From Gemmataceae bacterium (lineage in GTDB: Bacteria > Planctomycetota > Planctomycetia > Gemmatales > Gemmataceae), in the NCBI GenBank assembly GCA_009697105.1, contig SIAQ01000053.1, positions 1 through 34,032 on the forward strand: DNA of 34,032 nt. Direction: 5' to 3'. The translations under genes and the position numbers were made by a program. This document shows, one piece after another, positions 25,094 to 32,741 of the stretch. The notes below the pieces were generated by a model, which was not told where the DNA came from, ran no database searches, and saw only the letters and a program-made list of their open reading frames with translations. How positions within the stretch are numbered: the stretch's first letter is position 1; every line of letters starts with the position of its first letter.

Positions 25094-26328
25094 TATTTGG
25101 ATTGAATGCGGTAGAGCTTCGTTTCGGATCGCAAGTAGATTGCACCGTCCGCAACAGCGTAGGAGGCGAAGGTTTTTTCTTTCATGTCGCTGCGAGCAAG
25201 TTGCTCGAAGGTTGTGCCAGCGCGGAGGACGGTGGTGAGCCCCTGTTCGCTTTGAAGATAAACCTTGCCGTCGGCGTAGAAGGGGGATGCCGAGAAGCCG
25301 CCGCCAACGCGCTCGGACCAATGCGATTTGCCGGTCTTGGCGTCGAGACAGCTGGCTATGCCGTTATCGGAGATCATGTAAAGTTCGGTGCCAACGACCA
25401 GCATGGATGGCGTGTGCGGAGCGCCTTTGTTGTTCGACCAGGCAATATGGGTCTTGGTGACATCGCCCTTGCCATCGACGCGGATGGCGTGCACGCTCGG
25501 GGTGTTATAACCGCTGCTGAGGAAGATCATGCCGTGGCCAAAGACGGGTCGCGGGATGACGGAGTAGCCGTCATAGCTGGCGCGCCAGATTTCCTTGCCC
25601 TTGACAGGATCACAGGCAACGACGAGATCGCTGGCGGGGCTAATGATTTGGCGTTGGCCGTTGTGCTCGATGAGCAGAGGCGTGCTGAAGGAGAACTTGC
25701 GATCCGCCTTGCTGTTGCGGTTGGTCTTCCAGGCAGTTTTACCGTCCGATACGTTGAGAGCAATGAGGAGTTGCTTATCGCTGCCGTCGGTGGAGAAGAC
25801 GATCTTGTCGTCGACAAGAATCGGCGTGCCGCCGTTGCCATGCACCGGCGAGTAGCGATGTTCGGTGGAGCGCCAAACAATCTTGCCGGCGAAATCGAGA
25901 CACGCCGTGCCCTGATGGCCGAAGTGGACGTAAACGAATTTGCCATCGGTCAACGGCGACGGACTGGCGTGGCTATTCTTGCCATGAATTTTCGGGGCCT
26001 TGGAGTCTTGGCGAAAGATCTCGGTCTGCCAAAGATTTTTGCCATTCGCGGCATCGACACAGATGGCGACGAGCGATTGCTCCTTCGACTCCATATTAAC
26101 GACAGCCGACGTCAGATAGATTTTTCCATCCTGAATGATCGGCGACGACCAGCCCTTGCCAGGGATAGGCGACATCCACGCGACGTTCTTGGTAGTGGTC
26201 CATTCGATCGGCAAATTCTTCCCAGGATATACACCCTGTCCGGTTGGTCCACGAAATTCCGGCCAATTCTCGGCACGAGAACTGAACGCAAACGCTACAA
26301 TGAATCCAACAGCGACGAAACTGCGCAT
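25093..26328 (-). CDS. Secreted PQQ-type beta-propeller protein
   Basis: The 411-residue protein begins with a signal peptide (MRSFVAVGFIVAFAFSSRA) and then ENWPEFRGPTGQGVYPG, the standard opening of planctomycete PQQ-like propellers. Propeller blades are marked by repeated patterns such as SPIIQDGKIYLTSAV, CLDFAGKIVWRS, VVACDPVKGKEIWRA, ISDNGIASCLDAKTGKSHW and GKVYLQSEQGLTTVL. Cofactor-binding residues of true quinoprotein dehydrogenases are not evident, so it may be a structural or binding propeller, as in BamB. It is exported and converges on bpt. Confidence 0.9.
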   Translation of the reverse strand: MRSFVAVGFIVAFAFSSRAENWPEFRGPTGQGVYPGKNLPIEWTTTKNVAWMSPIPGKGWSSPIIQDGKIYLTSAVVNMESKEQSLVAICVDAANGKNLWQTEIFRQDSKAPKIHGKNSHASPSPLTDGKFVYVHFGHQGTACLDFAGKIVWRSTEHRYSPVHGNGGTPILVDDKIVFSTDGSDKQLLIALNVSDGKTAWKTNRNSKADRKFSFSTPLLIEHNGQRQIISPASDLVVACDPVKGKEIWRASYDGYSVIPRPVFGHGMIFLSSGYNTPSVHAIRVDGKGDVTKTHIAWSNNKGAPHTPSMLVVGTELYMISDNGIASCLDAKTGKSHWSERVGGGFSASPFYADGKVYLQSEQGLTTVLRAGTTFEQLARSDMKEKTFASYAVADGAIYLRSETKLYRIQSK

Positions 26329-26424
26329 GGCATGCTCTCAAAAAAAGAGTGTGTGTGGTGGGACTACCGCGTTCATGATATGGATTCGTTGTTCAGGAAA
26401 ACCGAGCCAAAAACTTCCGATCTC

Positions 26425-26490
26425 GATCTGCCGCTTGCGGCTTAGCGCTCGCAAGACACAACGCGAGCGCTAAGCCGCAAGCGGCAAATC
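26425..26490. repeat. Perfect-arm palindrome (CCGCTTGCGGCTTAGCG type)
   Basis: Arms at 26425-26452 and 26463-26490 match except at one or two outer bases, with a 10-base loop. It lies between the divergent propeller and pseudouridine synthase genes, 27 bases before the latter's ATG, so it could affect that gene's leader. A partial copy lies at 27296-27335. Confidence 0.85.
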
Positions 26491-26516
26491 GGGAAAAGAA
26501 CGTTAACTACAGGACC

Positions 26517-27287
26517 ATGATGGACCGTTTGAATAAATACTTGGCACACGCCGGCGTCGCGTCGCGTCGGCAGTGCGACGTGCTGATACGTGCTGGCCGG
26601 ATCAGCATTGATGGCGAGGTCGTCAAGGATTTGGCGACGCGCGTATCCCCCGAGCAGGATGTGCGTCTCGATGGCAAATCGGTGACGACGGAGAAATTCG
26701 TCTACTACCTCGTCAACAAGCCGCGCGGGTATCTTTGCACGAATCACGATCCTGCGCGCCGACCGCTGGTGATCGACCTCGTGCCGCAAATCGAACAGCG
26801 TGTTTACACCGTCGGTCGGCTCGATGAGGACAGCGAAGGCCTGCTTCTACTGACCAACGACGGCGACTTGGCGAATCGGCTCATGCACCCGCGCTATGGT
26901 GTAGAGAAGACTTATCTCGTGCAGGTCGCGGGCACACCGTCCGTCGAGGATTTGGCGAAACTACTCGAAGGTGTTTGGCTTTCCGATGGCCATGTCAAGG
27001 TGAAGAGCCTGAAACGTCTGCGACGCCAAGGCGAAAGCACGTGGTTACGGATCGTGCTTGCGGAAGGCAAGAATCGCGAAATCCGTCGTATGCTCGCCAA
27101 GCTACTGCACAAAGTCATTCGCCTCAAGCGTGTGGCGATCGGCATGGTCGAGCTAGGCAGCTTGGCGACTCGCAAGTCACGGCCACTCTCGCCGCGCGAA
27201 TTGAGAAATCTGCAGAGGATCGCAGCACGCAATGTGCCTGCCGACGACGAGCCGGATGGCGACGACCCGGATGGCGACGATTCGTAG
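26517..27287 (+). CDS. RsuA/RluB-family pseudouridine synthase
   Basis: This 256-residue protein carries an N-terminal S4 RNA-binding domain (RLNKYLAHAGVASRRQCDVLIRAGRISIDG, residues 3-32). A pseudouridine synthase domain follows, with the catalytic Asp in VGRLDEDSEGLLLLTNDGDL. The C-terminal NREIRRMLAKLLHKVIRLKRVAIG is typical of RsuA/RluB/RluE/RluF. It isomerises a specific uridine in rRNA, most likely 23S (RluB-like). The tail (PADDEPDGDDPDGDDS) is an acidic extension. Either of two adjacent ATGs could be the start. The downstream dehydrogenase gene starts 97 bases later across a degenerate palindrome. Confidence 0.93.
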   Translation: MMDRLNKYLAHAGVASRRQCDVLIRAGRISIDGEVVKDLATRVSPEQDVRLDGKSVTTEKFVYYLVNKPRGYLCTNHDPARRPLVIDLVPQIEQRVYTVGRLDEDSEGLLLLTNDGDLANRLMHPRYGVEKTYLVQVAGTPSVEDLAKLLEGVWLSDGHVKVKSLKRLRRQGESTWLRIVLAEGKNREIRRMLAKLLHKVIRLKRVAIGMVELGSLATRKSRPLSPRELRNLQRIAARNVPADDEPDGDDPDGDDS

Positions 27288-27295
27288 AAGATTTT

Positions 27296-27335
27296 CGCTT
27301 GCGGCTTAGCGCTCAGAAAATCCCGCGCGAGCGCT
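27296..27335. repeat. Degenerate palindrome (CGCTTGCGGCTTAGCG type)
   Basis: CGCTTGCGGCTTAGCGCTC at 27296-27314 matches the left arm of 26425-26490, while the right arm (GCGAGCGCTCAAGG) has decayed. It begins just after the pseudouridine synthase stop codon. Confidence 0.6.
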
Positions 27336-27384
27336 CAAGGTGCTAGCGATCTTATCCTGATGTTATCGAAGGAGATTCTTTTCC

Positions 27385-28392
27385 ATGAAGGCAATCGTAA
27401 TCGATTCCGCGTTCGGGCTCGACAATCTACGCATCATCGAACGGCCCGAACCGAAGCCGGGGCCGGGCCAGGTTCTGCTGCGGATGAAGGCATGGTCGCT
27501 CAATTATCGCGATCTGCTCGTCACGAAGGGGTTGTACAATCCGCGGTTGAAGCTGCCGTTCGTGCCACTCTCGGATGGTGTGGGCGAAGTGATCGGCGTC
27601 GGCGAAGGCGTGTCGCGTGTCAAAGTCGGCGATTGTGTGGCGGGATCGTTTATGTCACGCTGGACCGCCGGTGACGTTACCGACGTTGGCGCGAAGTCGG
27701 CGCTGGGCGGCGGCATCGAAGGCGTCGCCGCCGAGTTGATCGTGCTGCCCGAGGATGGCGTCGTGAAAGTGCCTGCCCATCTTGCCGACGAAGAGGCGGC
27801 AACGCTGCCGTGTGCGGCCGTCACAGCGTGGAACGCGCTCTTCACGCTCGGCGACATCAAGCCGGGCCAATCGGTGCTCTTGCAAGGAACGGGCGGCGTC
27901 TCGATCTTCGCGCTGCAATTCGCGAAGTTGGCCGGCGCACGTGTCATCATTACGTCAAGCAGCAACGCCAAGCTCGAACGCGCCAAGCAACTCGGCGCCG
28001 ACGATGGCATCAACTACAAGGAAACCCCGGCCTGGGAAGAAAAGGTTCGCGAACTCACCGGCGGCGCAGGCGTGCATCATGTCGTCGAAGTCGGAGGCGC
28101 GGGCACGTTTAACCAATCGCTCAAAGCCGTGCGGCTTGGCGGCACAATCAGCCTCATCGGCGTGCTCGCGGGCAAAGGTGATGTCAACCTCATGCCGATC
28201 CTCATGAAAGCCGTGCGCGTGCACGGCATCTTCGTCGGCAGCCGCGAAACGTTCGAGACGATGAACCTCGCCGTTGCGCAGCACAAGTTGCGGCCCGTTG
28301 TCGATCGCGTCTTCGCTTTCGGCGAAATCCAGGCGGCGCTCAAACACATGGAATCGGCGGCGCACTTTGGCAAAATCTGTGTGCGGATTTAG
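27385..28392 (+). CDS. Zinc-independent MDR-family alcohol dehydrogenase / quinone oxidoreductase-like protein
   Basis: This 335-residue protein belongs to the medium-chain dehydrogenase/reductase superfamily and should use NAD(P)H. The catalytic domain opens with MKAIVID, then SLNYRDLLVTKG and a GVGEVIGVGEGV segment. The Cys/His zinc ligands of classical alcohol dehydrogenases are absent (NYRD in place of CGSD), as in the zinc-free members. The Rossmann fold begins LQGTGGVSIFALQFAKLAGARVIITSSSNAKL, followed by LGADDGINY, and later HHVVEVGGAGTFNQSLKAVRLGGTISLIG. AAGGAG lies nine bases before the ATG. The Uma2 gene starts 20 bases downstream, so they may share a transcript. The substrate is unknown. 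Confidence 0.92.
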   Translation: MKAIVIDSAFGLDNLRIIERPEPKPGPGQVLLRMKAWSLNYRDLLVTKGLYNPRLKLPFVPLSDGVGEVIGVGEGVSRVKVGDCVAGSFMSRWTAGDVTDVGAKSALGGGIEGVAAELIVLPEDGVVKVPAHLADEEAATLPCAAVTAWNALFTLGDIKPGQSVLLQGTGGVSIFALQFAKLAGARVIITSSSNAKLERAKQLGADDGINYKETPAWEEKVRELTGGAGVHHVVEVGGAGTFNQSLKAVRLGGTISLIGVLAGKGDVNLMPILMKAVRVHGIFVGSRETFETMNLAVAQHKLRPVVDRVFAFGEIQAALKHMESAAHFGKICVRI

Positions 28393-28411
28393 AGAAGAAA
28401 GGAGATGCAAC

Positions 28412-29107
28412 ATGATCTACACAAAGTCCCCTCCGGCAACGCTCGAAAAGCGTTTCGATCGTTTCGCAACGGAGCGTCTTCACTACCTTCCCATGGAGCA
28501 TTTCATGGAATCGATAGCCTAATCCGAGCAGCGGAAGATCACCTTGGAAAGCCTGGACCTGTTCAAGCTCAGTCGACCGGACGTGCATGTGTTCAGCGAG
28601 TTGCTAGTGCAGTATCCGTTGCCACGAAAGAAGCGGCCTGGCCAGGTGGTGCCGGACAACATGATTATGATTTACGACAGCAAGTTGGCCGCCATGTGGA
28701 ATTACAATACGCCATTGCAGCCGGTGGGGCCGTTCTGGGTCTTGGAATACCTGTCGAAGAATAATAAGCGCGAAGATTACGTTGACAACATGCAGCGCTA
28801 CGATCGGGATTTGAAGGTTCCGTATTACCTGCTCTTCGATCCGGACAAACAGACTCTGACGCTCTATAAGCACAATGGCAAGAAGTACGCCGTCGTGAAA
28901 GCGAACGAGCACGGCCGGCTGGCGGTGCCGGAGTTGGATTTGGAGGTCGCCATTCGCGATCGCTGGGTACGATTTTGGCATCACGGTGAACTGCTGCCGT
29001 TGCCTGCGGATTTGAAGTTGGCAAATGATTCGCTGCGTGATGGAGTGACTCGCCTGCGTAAACAATTGGCCGAGAGGCACGCAATAACGAACGGAAAGAA
29101 GAAATAG
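28412..29107 (+). pseudogene. Uma2-family (DUF820) gene interrupted by an in-frame TAA
   Basis: An ATG at 28412 with AAGGAG (28399-28404) starts a frame reading MIYTKSPPATLEKRFDRFATERLHYLPMEHFMESIA, then TAA at 28520-28522. The same frame continues with SEQRKITLESLDLFKLSRPDVHVF to 29107. Both parts match the start and body of Uma2-like proteins, which have a PD-(D/E)XK nuclease fold (WVLEYLSKNNKREDY carries the E-x-K element). The substitution is probably a Gln, Glu or Lys codon changed to TAA. The downstream 187-residue piece could start at TTG 28544 but has no good ribosome site. The usual long coiled-coil C-terminus is short here. True nuclease activity for this family is not established. 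Confidence 0.8.
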
Positions 29108-29119
29108 GCTCACGCGGTC

Positions 29120-29171
29120 TGAGCCTGAGCGCTGGCGAAGGGCGAAATATTCCTTCGCAGGCGCGTAGGCT
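29120..29171. repeat. Gene-flanking palindrome between convergent genes
   Basis: GAGCCTGAGCGCTGGCGAAG (29120-29139) pairs with 29151-29171 with a few mismatches. It lies between the Uma2 stop and the cupredoxin-like gene end, and resembles 8622-8679 and 23962-24021. Confidence 0.75.
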
Positions 29172-29181
29172 CTGTCGGAAC

Positions 29182-30027
29182 TCATTTATTTGAAATCTTC
29201 ACTTCCAGCGTATTGGCACCGGCTTTGATCACCATTTTCTTGCCCATGTTGCCGTTGGTGTAGCCGATGCCTTCATGCCAGCCCATAATGCTGACTTCGG
29301 CACCGGCGGGAACGAACGGAATTTCAAACGTGCCATCGGCCTTGGTGATCGCGTAGTAGGGGTGATCGAACACGAACAACTTGGCTGCCATCCACGGATG
29401 GAAATCGCATTGCAAGCTGATCGGCAACGGTTGCGTTTTGAGGTCGGCGCTGATGTCGATTTCCGTCATCGGCGGCATATTCTTGTTGAAGCCAGGATTG
29501 CGCAGCGGGTTGCCCGTGGCACGAATGTTGTGCGGCACGACGGCGCTGTTCTTGACGAGTATCGACTGGCCTGTTGCGACTTCCGTGCCGTTGTTAAGGT
29601 AGTATGGCTGGAACGCAGTCATACGCGGCAGAAACGCGCAATGCGGCTGATCGATGACGAGCTGCTCCTTGCGGACCTTGAGCTTGGGATGCGTCTCCAG
29701 ATACGTACCGATCGGCGCCTTGATCCAGATCATGACGTTGGCGACGCCCTTGGTCTTTTTGTCAACCTTCCACGTCGGATCAATTTTCTCGATATCTTTC
29801 GCCTTTGGCGCGAGGCAACAGTCCTTATCGGCGTGCTTTTTCATGAGCTCGACAAGGTTGACTTCCGCGGGCGGATCGCCGTCGTAGGTCACTTTGCCCG
29901 TCAGGCTGCCAAATCCTTTGGTCGGCAGCAACGTCCTTTTTTTGTCTCCCTGAGCAAAGCTCAGGTTGGCCGTAAGCAATAAGGCAAACACGGCGGCAGC
30001 GATTACAGACGACATAGCACGACGCAT
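29182..30027 (-). CDS. Secreted cupredoxin-like protein with a Cna-B/transthyretin-like C-terminus
   Basis: The start at 30027 is set by GAGGAGAA eight bases upstream; the product is 281 residues with a signal peptide cut after SFAQ. A type 1 copper pattern is visible: His166 in VVPHNIRA and the cluster CDFHPWM (Cys207, His210, Met213), the C-x2-H-x2-M spacing of pseudoazurin and amicyanin. The domain is preceded by a GSLTGKVTYDGDPP segment and followed by YYAITKADGTFEIPFVPAGAEVSIMGWHE, both transthyretin-like beta-sandwich signatures. It probably binds copper and transfers electrons in the periplasm. It ends about 70 bases from the Uma2 gene. Copper binding is inferred, not shown. Confidence 0.85.
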   Translation of the reverse strand: MRRAMSSVIAAAVFALLLTANLSFAQGDKKRTLLPTKGFGSLTGKVTYDGDPPAEVNLVELMKKHADKDCCLAPKAKDIEKIDPTWKVDKKTKGVANVMIWIKAPIGTYLETHPKLKVRKEQLVIDQPHCAFLPRMTAFQPYYLNNGTEVATGQSILVKNSAVVPHNIRATGNPLRNPGFNKNMPPMTEIDISADLKTQPLPISLQCDFHPWMAAKLFVFDHPYYAITKADGTFEIPFVPAGAEVSIMGWHEGIGYTNGNMGKKMVIKAGANTLEVKISNK

Positions 30028-30240
30028 CGAGATTTCTCCTCGCGGGAAAAGTGAACGTTGGTGGGACACTCTCAGTATACGCACGCAGGTCAATGTCCGA
30101 CAATGGGCGAACTCGGCGATTACTCCGCGGGATCGTCAAAAATCCGATCCGTTTACCCGCGACGCGAAACGAAGCGCGGACGGTCTCCCGCGCTCCGCTA
30201 TGCGTCGCGGCTAAACGAAAACACACGAAAAGCGTATACT

Positions 30241-30375
30241 AATACGACAGCGCTAGATCGAGAATTTGGCCCGCATTGTAGCCGAATTCGTGATAATTCG
30301 GACGACTTGGGCAAACGAGGGAAGGCCGAATTATCACGAATTCAGCTACAGGATACGATGTAACGCTGTCGTACT
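30241..30375. mobile_element. MITE-like nested inverted repeat (135 bp)
   Basis: Outer inverted repeats at 30241-30255 and 30361-30375 (AATACGACAGCG / CGCTGTCGTACT) match with two mismatches. Inner arms at 30279-30301 and 30326-30348 match with one mismatch. No transposase is encoded, so this would be a non-autonomous element moved by another source. It occupies the gap between the divergent cupredoxin and aminotransferase genes (30028-30417), which holds no other gene. Confidence 0.7.
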
Positions 30376-30417
30376 AACTTACGGATATTATTGAGACCCT
30401 TACAAGGATTTGCACGC

Positions 30418-31554
30418 ATGAAGCAGCGATTGTTGACTCCCGGACCGACTCCCGTTCCTGAAGAAACCTTGCTCGAATTGGCCAAGCCGATGATCTTCCA
30501 TCGCACGGCTGAATTTCGGGCGATGCTCGGCGAAGTGCTCGCCGACTTGCAGCAAATCTTCGTAACGAAGAATCCCGTAATCCCACTGACAAGTTCCGGC
30601 TCCGGCGCTCTCGAAGCGGCGCTCGCCAATAGCGTGCCCGCCGGCGGCAAGGTCATCTGCCTCATCGCCGGGCGGTTCGGTGAACGCTGGAAGAACATCG
30701 CCAAAGCCTTCGGTATCGAGGCCGTCGTCGTCACCGTGCCTTACGGCCAAGCGGTGCAACCGTCGCAGCTGGAAGCTGCGTTGGCCGAGCATTCCGATGC
30801 GATCGCGGTGTGCTCCACCTTGAGCGAAACGTCCACCGGCGTTGGGCATGATGTCGCGGTCTTTGGCAAAATCGTTGCGAAGACGGCTGCGATACTCATC
30901 GTCGATGCGGTCAGCGGCCTCGGTGCGATGGAGTGCCGAACGGACGAATGGAACATCGATATCAACTGCACTGGTTCACAGAAGGCGTTGATGATGCCGC
31001 CTGGCCTGGCGTTTCTGTCGGTCAGCGACAAAGCATGGCAGACGATCGAGAAAAACCCGAACCCACGGACGTTCTACTTCGATCTCAAGAAGGCGAAGAA
31101 GAACCTGGAGACGAATGACACGCCGTACACGCCGGCCCATACGCTGATCCGGGCGATGCGGGTAAGCACGAAGAAGATATTGGCGGAGGGCATGGAAGCG
31201 ATTTGGGCGAGGCAGTCGAAGTACGCCGCCGCCGCCCGCGCCGGCCTCCAAGCGCTCGGTCTGGAGCTTTTCGCCGCCCAACCGAACACGGCACTGACGG
31301 TTGTCAAAATGCCCGCGAATATCGATTCGACGGTCTTGCTGACGAAGCTGGAAAAACAGTTCGGCCTCAAGCTCGCAAACGGGCAGGACACGCTCAAGGG
31401 CAAGATCATTCGTCTCGCGCATATGGGCTACATCGACCAGTTCGACATCCTCGCTGCGATATCAGGCGTCGAAATCGCGCTGGCAGAGATGGGCCATCCG
31501 GTCGAATTGGGCAAAGGCCTGACCGCGGCGCAACGGGTGTTTGCGGCAAGGTGA
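30418..31554 (+). CDS. Class V aminotransferase (alanine-glyoxylate / serine-pyruvate type)
   Basis: The 378-residue protein starts at the ATG 30418, with AAGGA upstream; an in-frame start 27 bases earlier is weaker. It is a PLP enzyme of fold type I. The opening LLTPGPTPVP is the family signature. LTSSGSGALEAAL binds the cofactor phosphate, Asp163 (LIVDAVSGLGA) contacts the pyridine nitrogen, and Lys189 in NCTGSQKALMMPPGLAF forms the Schiff base. The C-terminus (IIRLAHMGYIDQFDILAAISGVEIAL) is also typical. It probably interconverts glyoxylate/glycine with alanine or serine/pyruvate. A perfect palindrome follows. Confidence 0.94.
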   Translation: MKQRLLTPGPTPVPEETLLELAKPMIFHRTAEFRAMLGEVLADLQQIFVTKNPVIPLTSSGSGALEAALANSVPAGGKVICLIAGRFGERWKNIAKAFGIEAVVVTVPYGQAVQPSQLEAALAEHSDAIAVCSTLSETSTGVGHDVAVFGKIVAKTAAILIVDAVSGLGAMECRTDEWNIDINCTGSQKALMMPPGLAFLSVSDKAWQTIEKNPNPRTFYFDLKKAKKNLETNDTPYTPAHTLIRAMRVSTKKILAEGMEAIWARQSKYAAAARAGLQALGLELFAAQPNTALTVVKMPANIDSTVLLTKLEKQFGLKLANGQDTLKGKIIRLAHMGYIDQFDILAAISGVEIALAEMGHPVELGKGLTAAQRVFAAR

Positions 31555-31568
31555 CGCAGATGAGTTCC

Positions 31569-31649
31569 GTTTAGCCGCTCGCTTTCGGCGAGCGCGACCT
31601 GCGTGTTCTGCCGCACCGGTTCGCGCTCGCCGAAAGCGAGCGGCTAAAC
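31569..31649. repeat. Perfect palindrome with 29-base arms
   Basis: Arms at 31569-31597 and 31621-31649 are perfectly complementary, with a 23-base loop. It begins 15 bases after the aminotransferase stop and lies between convergent genes, so it could end transcription from both sides. The arm sequence (TTAGCCGCTCGCTTTCGGCG) is a separate variant from the GAGCC type. Confidence 0.9.
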
Positions 31650-31666
31650 ATACAGCGCGAATTCGG

Positions 31667-32578
31667 TTAGATGCAGACCCGGTTGCGGCCTTCTTCTTTT
31701 GCTTGGTACAGTTTCTCGTCCGATCGACGAATCAGCTCCATCGGTGTGATGTTTGCCTTGCCCTGAGTCGTTGCCAATCCGCCGCTTATCGTCACCTCAA
31801 ATGTTTCGTTTTCAAAAACAAATGGCGTCTGATTGATGACTTTGCACAGGCGCTCGGCAAGGATGAGTGCGCCGTCTTGCTTGGTCTCGGGCAGGACGAC
31901 GGCAAATTCCTCGCCGCCATAGCGTGCGAACAATTCTTCCTTGCGGATATTGCCCTTGATGCGATTGGCCAACTCGCGGAGCACGAAATCGCCGCCGAGG
32001 TGGCCGAAACGATCGTTAATCGATTTGAAACGATCGATGTCGCAGATAAGTAGCGATAACGGACGATCATATCGGCTCGATCGCGCCAACTCGCGATCGA
32101 GAAATTCCATCAGGTAGCGTTTGTTATGGATCTCGGTTAATCCATCAATGATGGTGAGTCGATAGATTTCCTCGTGGTACTCCGCCTCGACGTTGCCGCC
32201 CATGAGGAAGCGATAGATGCAGTTGCCGACTCGCAGGTAATCGCCGTCCTTGAGCTTATACATCGAAGCGGGGATGTCGTTGACGTAGGTTCCGTTGGTC
32301 GATTGCAGATCGACGGCATAGAAGCCATCGGCACCGGGTTGGATGCGGGCGTGCGAGCGTGACACCGAATGGTCGTTGATACGGATGTCGCAGTCGGTGG
32401 CACGGCCAAGGATCAACGGCGCATCGCCGATTGTATAGCGTGTGCCCATCGACGGTCCAGTGGGGTAGATATGGACCAAGCAAGCGTTTCGGCTGGATAG
32501 CGACACCGGGCGTTCCGGCGCGTTCATCCAGGTCTCGTTGATTCTATCGCCCACGTTTGCGGAGTTTTTCGGGTCCAT
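31667..32578 (-). CDS. FHA-GGDEF diguanylate cyclase
   Basis: This 303-residue protein (ATG 32578; GTG at 32590 also in frame) begins with an FHA domain at about residues 45-115: LILGRATDCDIRI, SVSRSHARI and LQSTNGTYVND. A GGDEF domain follows: LTEIHNKRYLMEFLDREL, CDIDRFKSINDRFGHLGGD, and the active site RYGGEEF. Such enzymes make cyclic di-GMP from two GTP. The inhibitory I-site RxxD is here RKEE, so product feedback may be weak. The FHA domain suggests activity is controlled by a Ser/Thr-phosphorylated partner. It opposes in function the HD-GYP remnant at 2593-3636. No membrane segment is present. Confidence 0.93.
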   Translation of the reverse strand: MDPKNSANVGDRINETWMNAPERPVSLSSRNACLVHIYPTGPSMGTRYTIGDAPLILGRATDCDIRINDHSVSRSHARIQPGADGFYAVDLQSTNGTYVNDIPASMYKLKDGDYLRVGNCIYRFLMGGNVEAEYHEEIYRLTIIDGLTEIHNKRYLMEFLDRELARSSRYDRPLSLLICDIDRFKSINDRFGHLGGDFVLRELANRIKGNIRKEELFARYGGEEFAVVLPETKQDGALILAERLCKVINQTPFVFENETFEVTISGGLATTQGKANITPMELIRRSDEKLYQAKEEGRNRVCI

Positions 32579-32741
32579 GATTGAATTCACGGGCTAGATG
32601 ATGGAATCCTGCTAATTTGAATGTACCGCAAGAATGACACGTTCGCATGGGCAAATTTCGCAAATTGAGGAAAAAGCGTCCGCGGTCTGTGGTCTGTGGT
32701 CCGTAGCAATAACCGTTCAGGCACGACTCTGTTGCCACCGA

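Noticed and set aside
25081..26445. A 454-residue open frame on the plus strand
   Set aside because: It lies opposite the propeller protein, whose repeats and signal peptide are clear; the plus frame has no recognisable features and reads through a palindrome.
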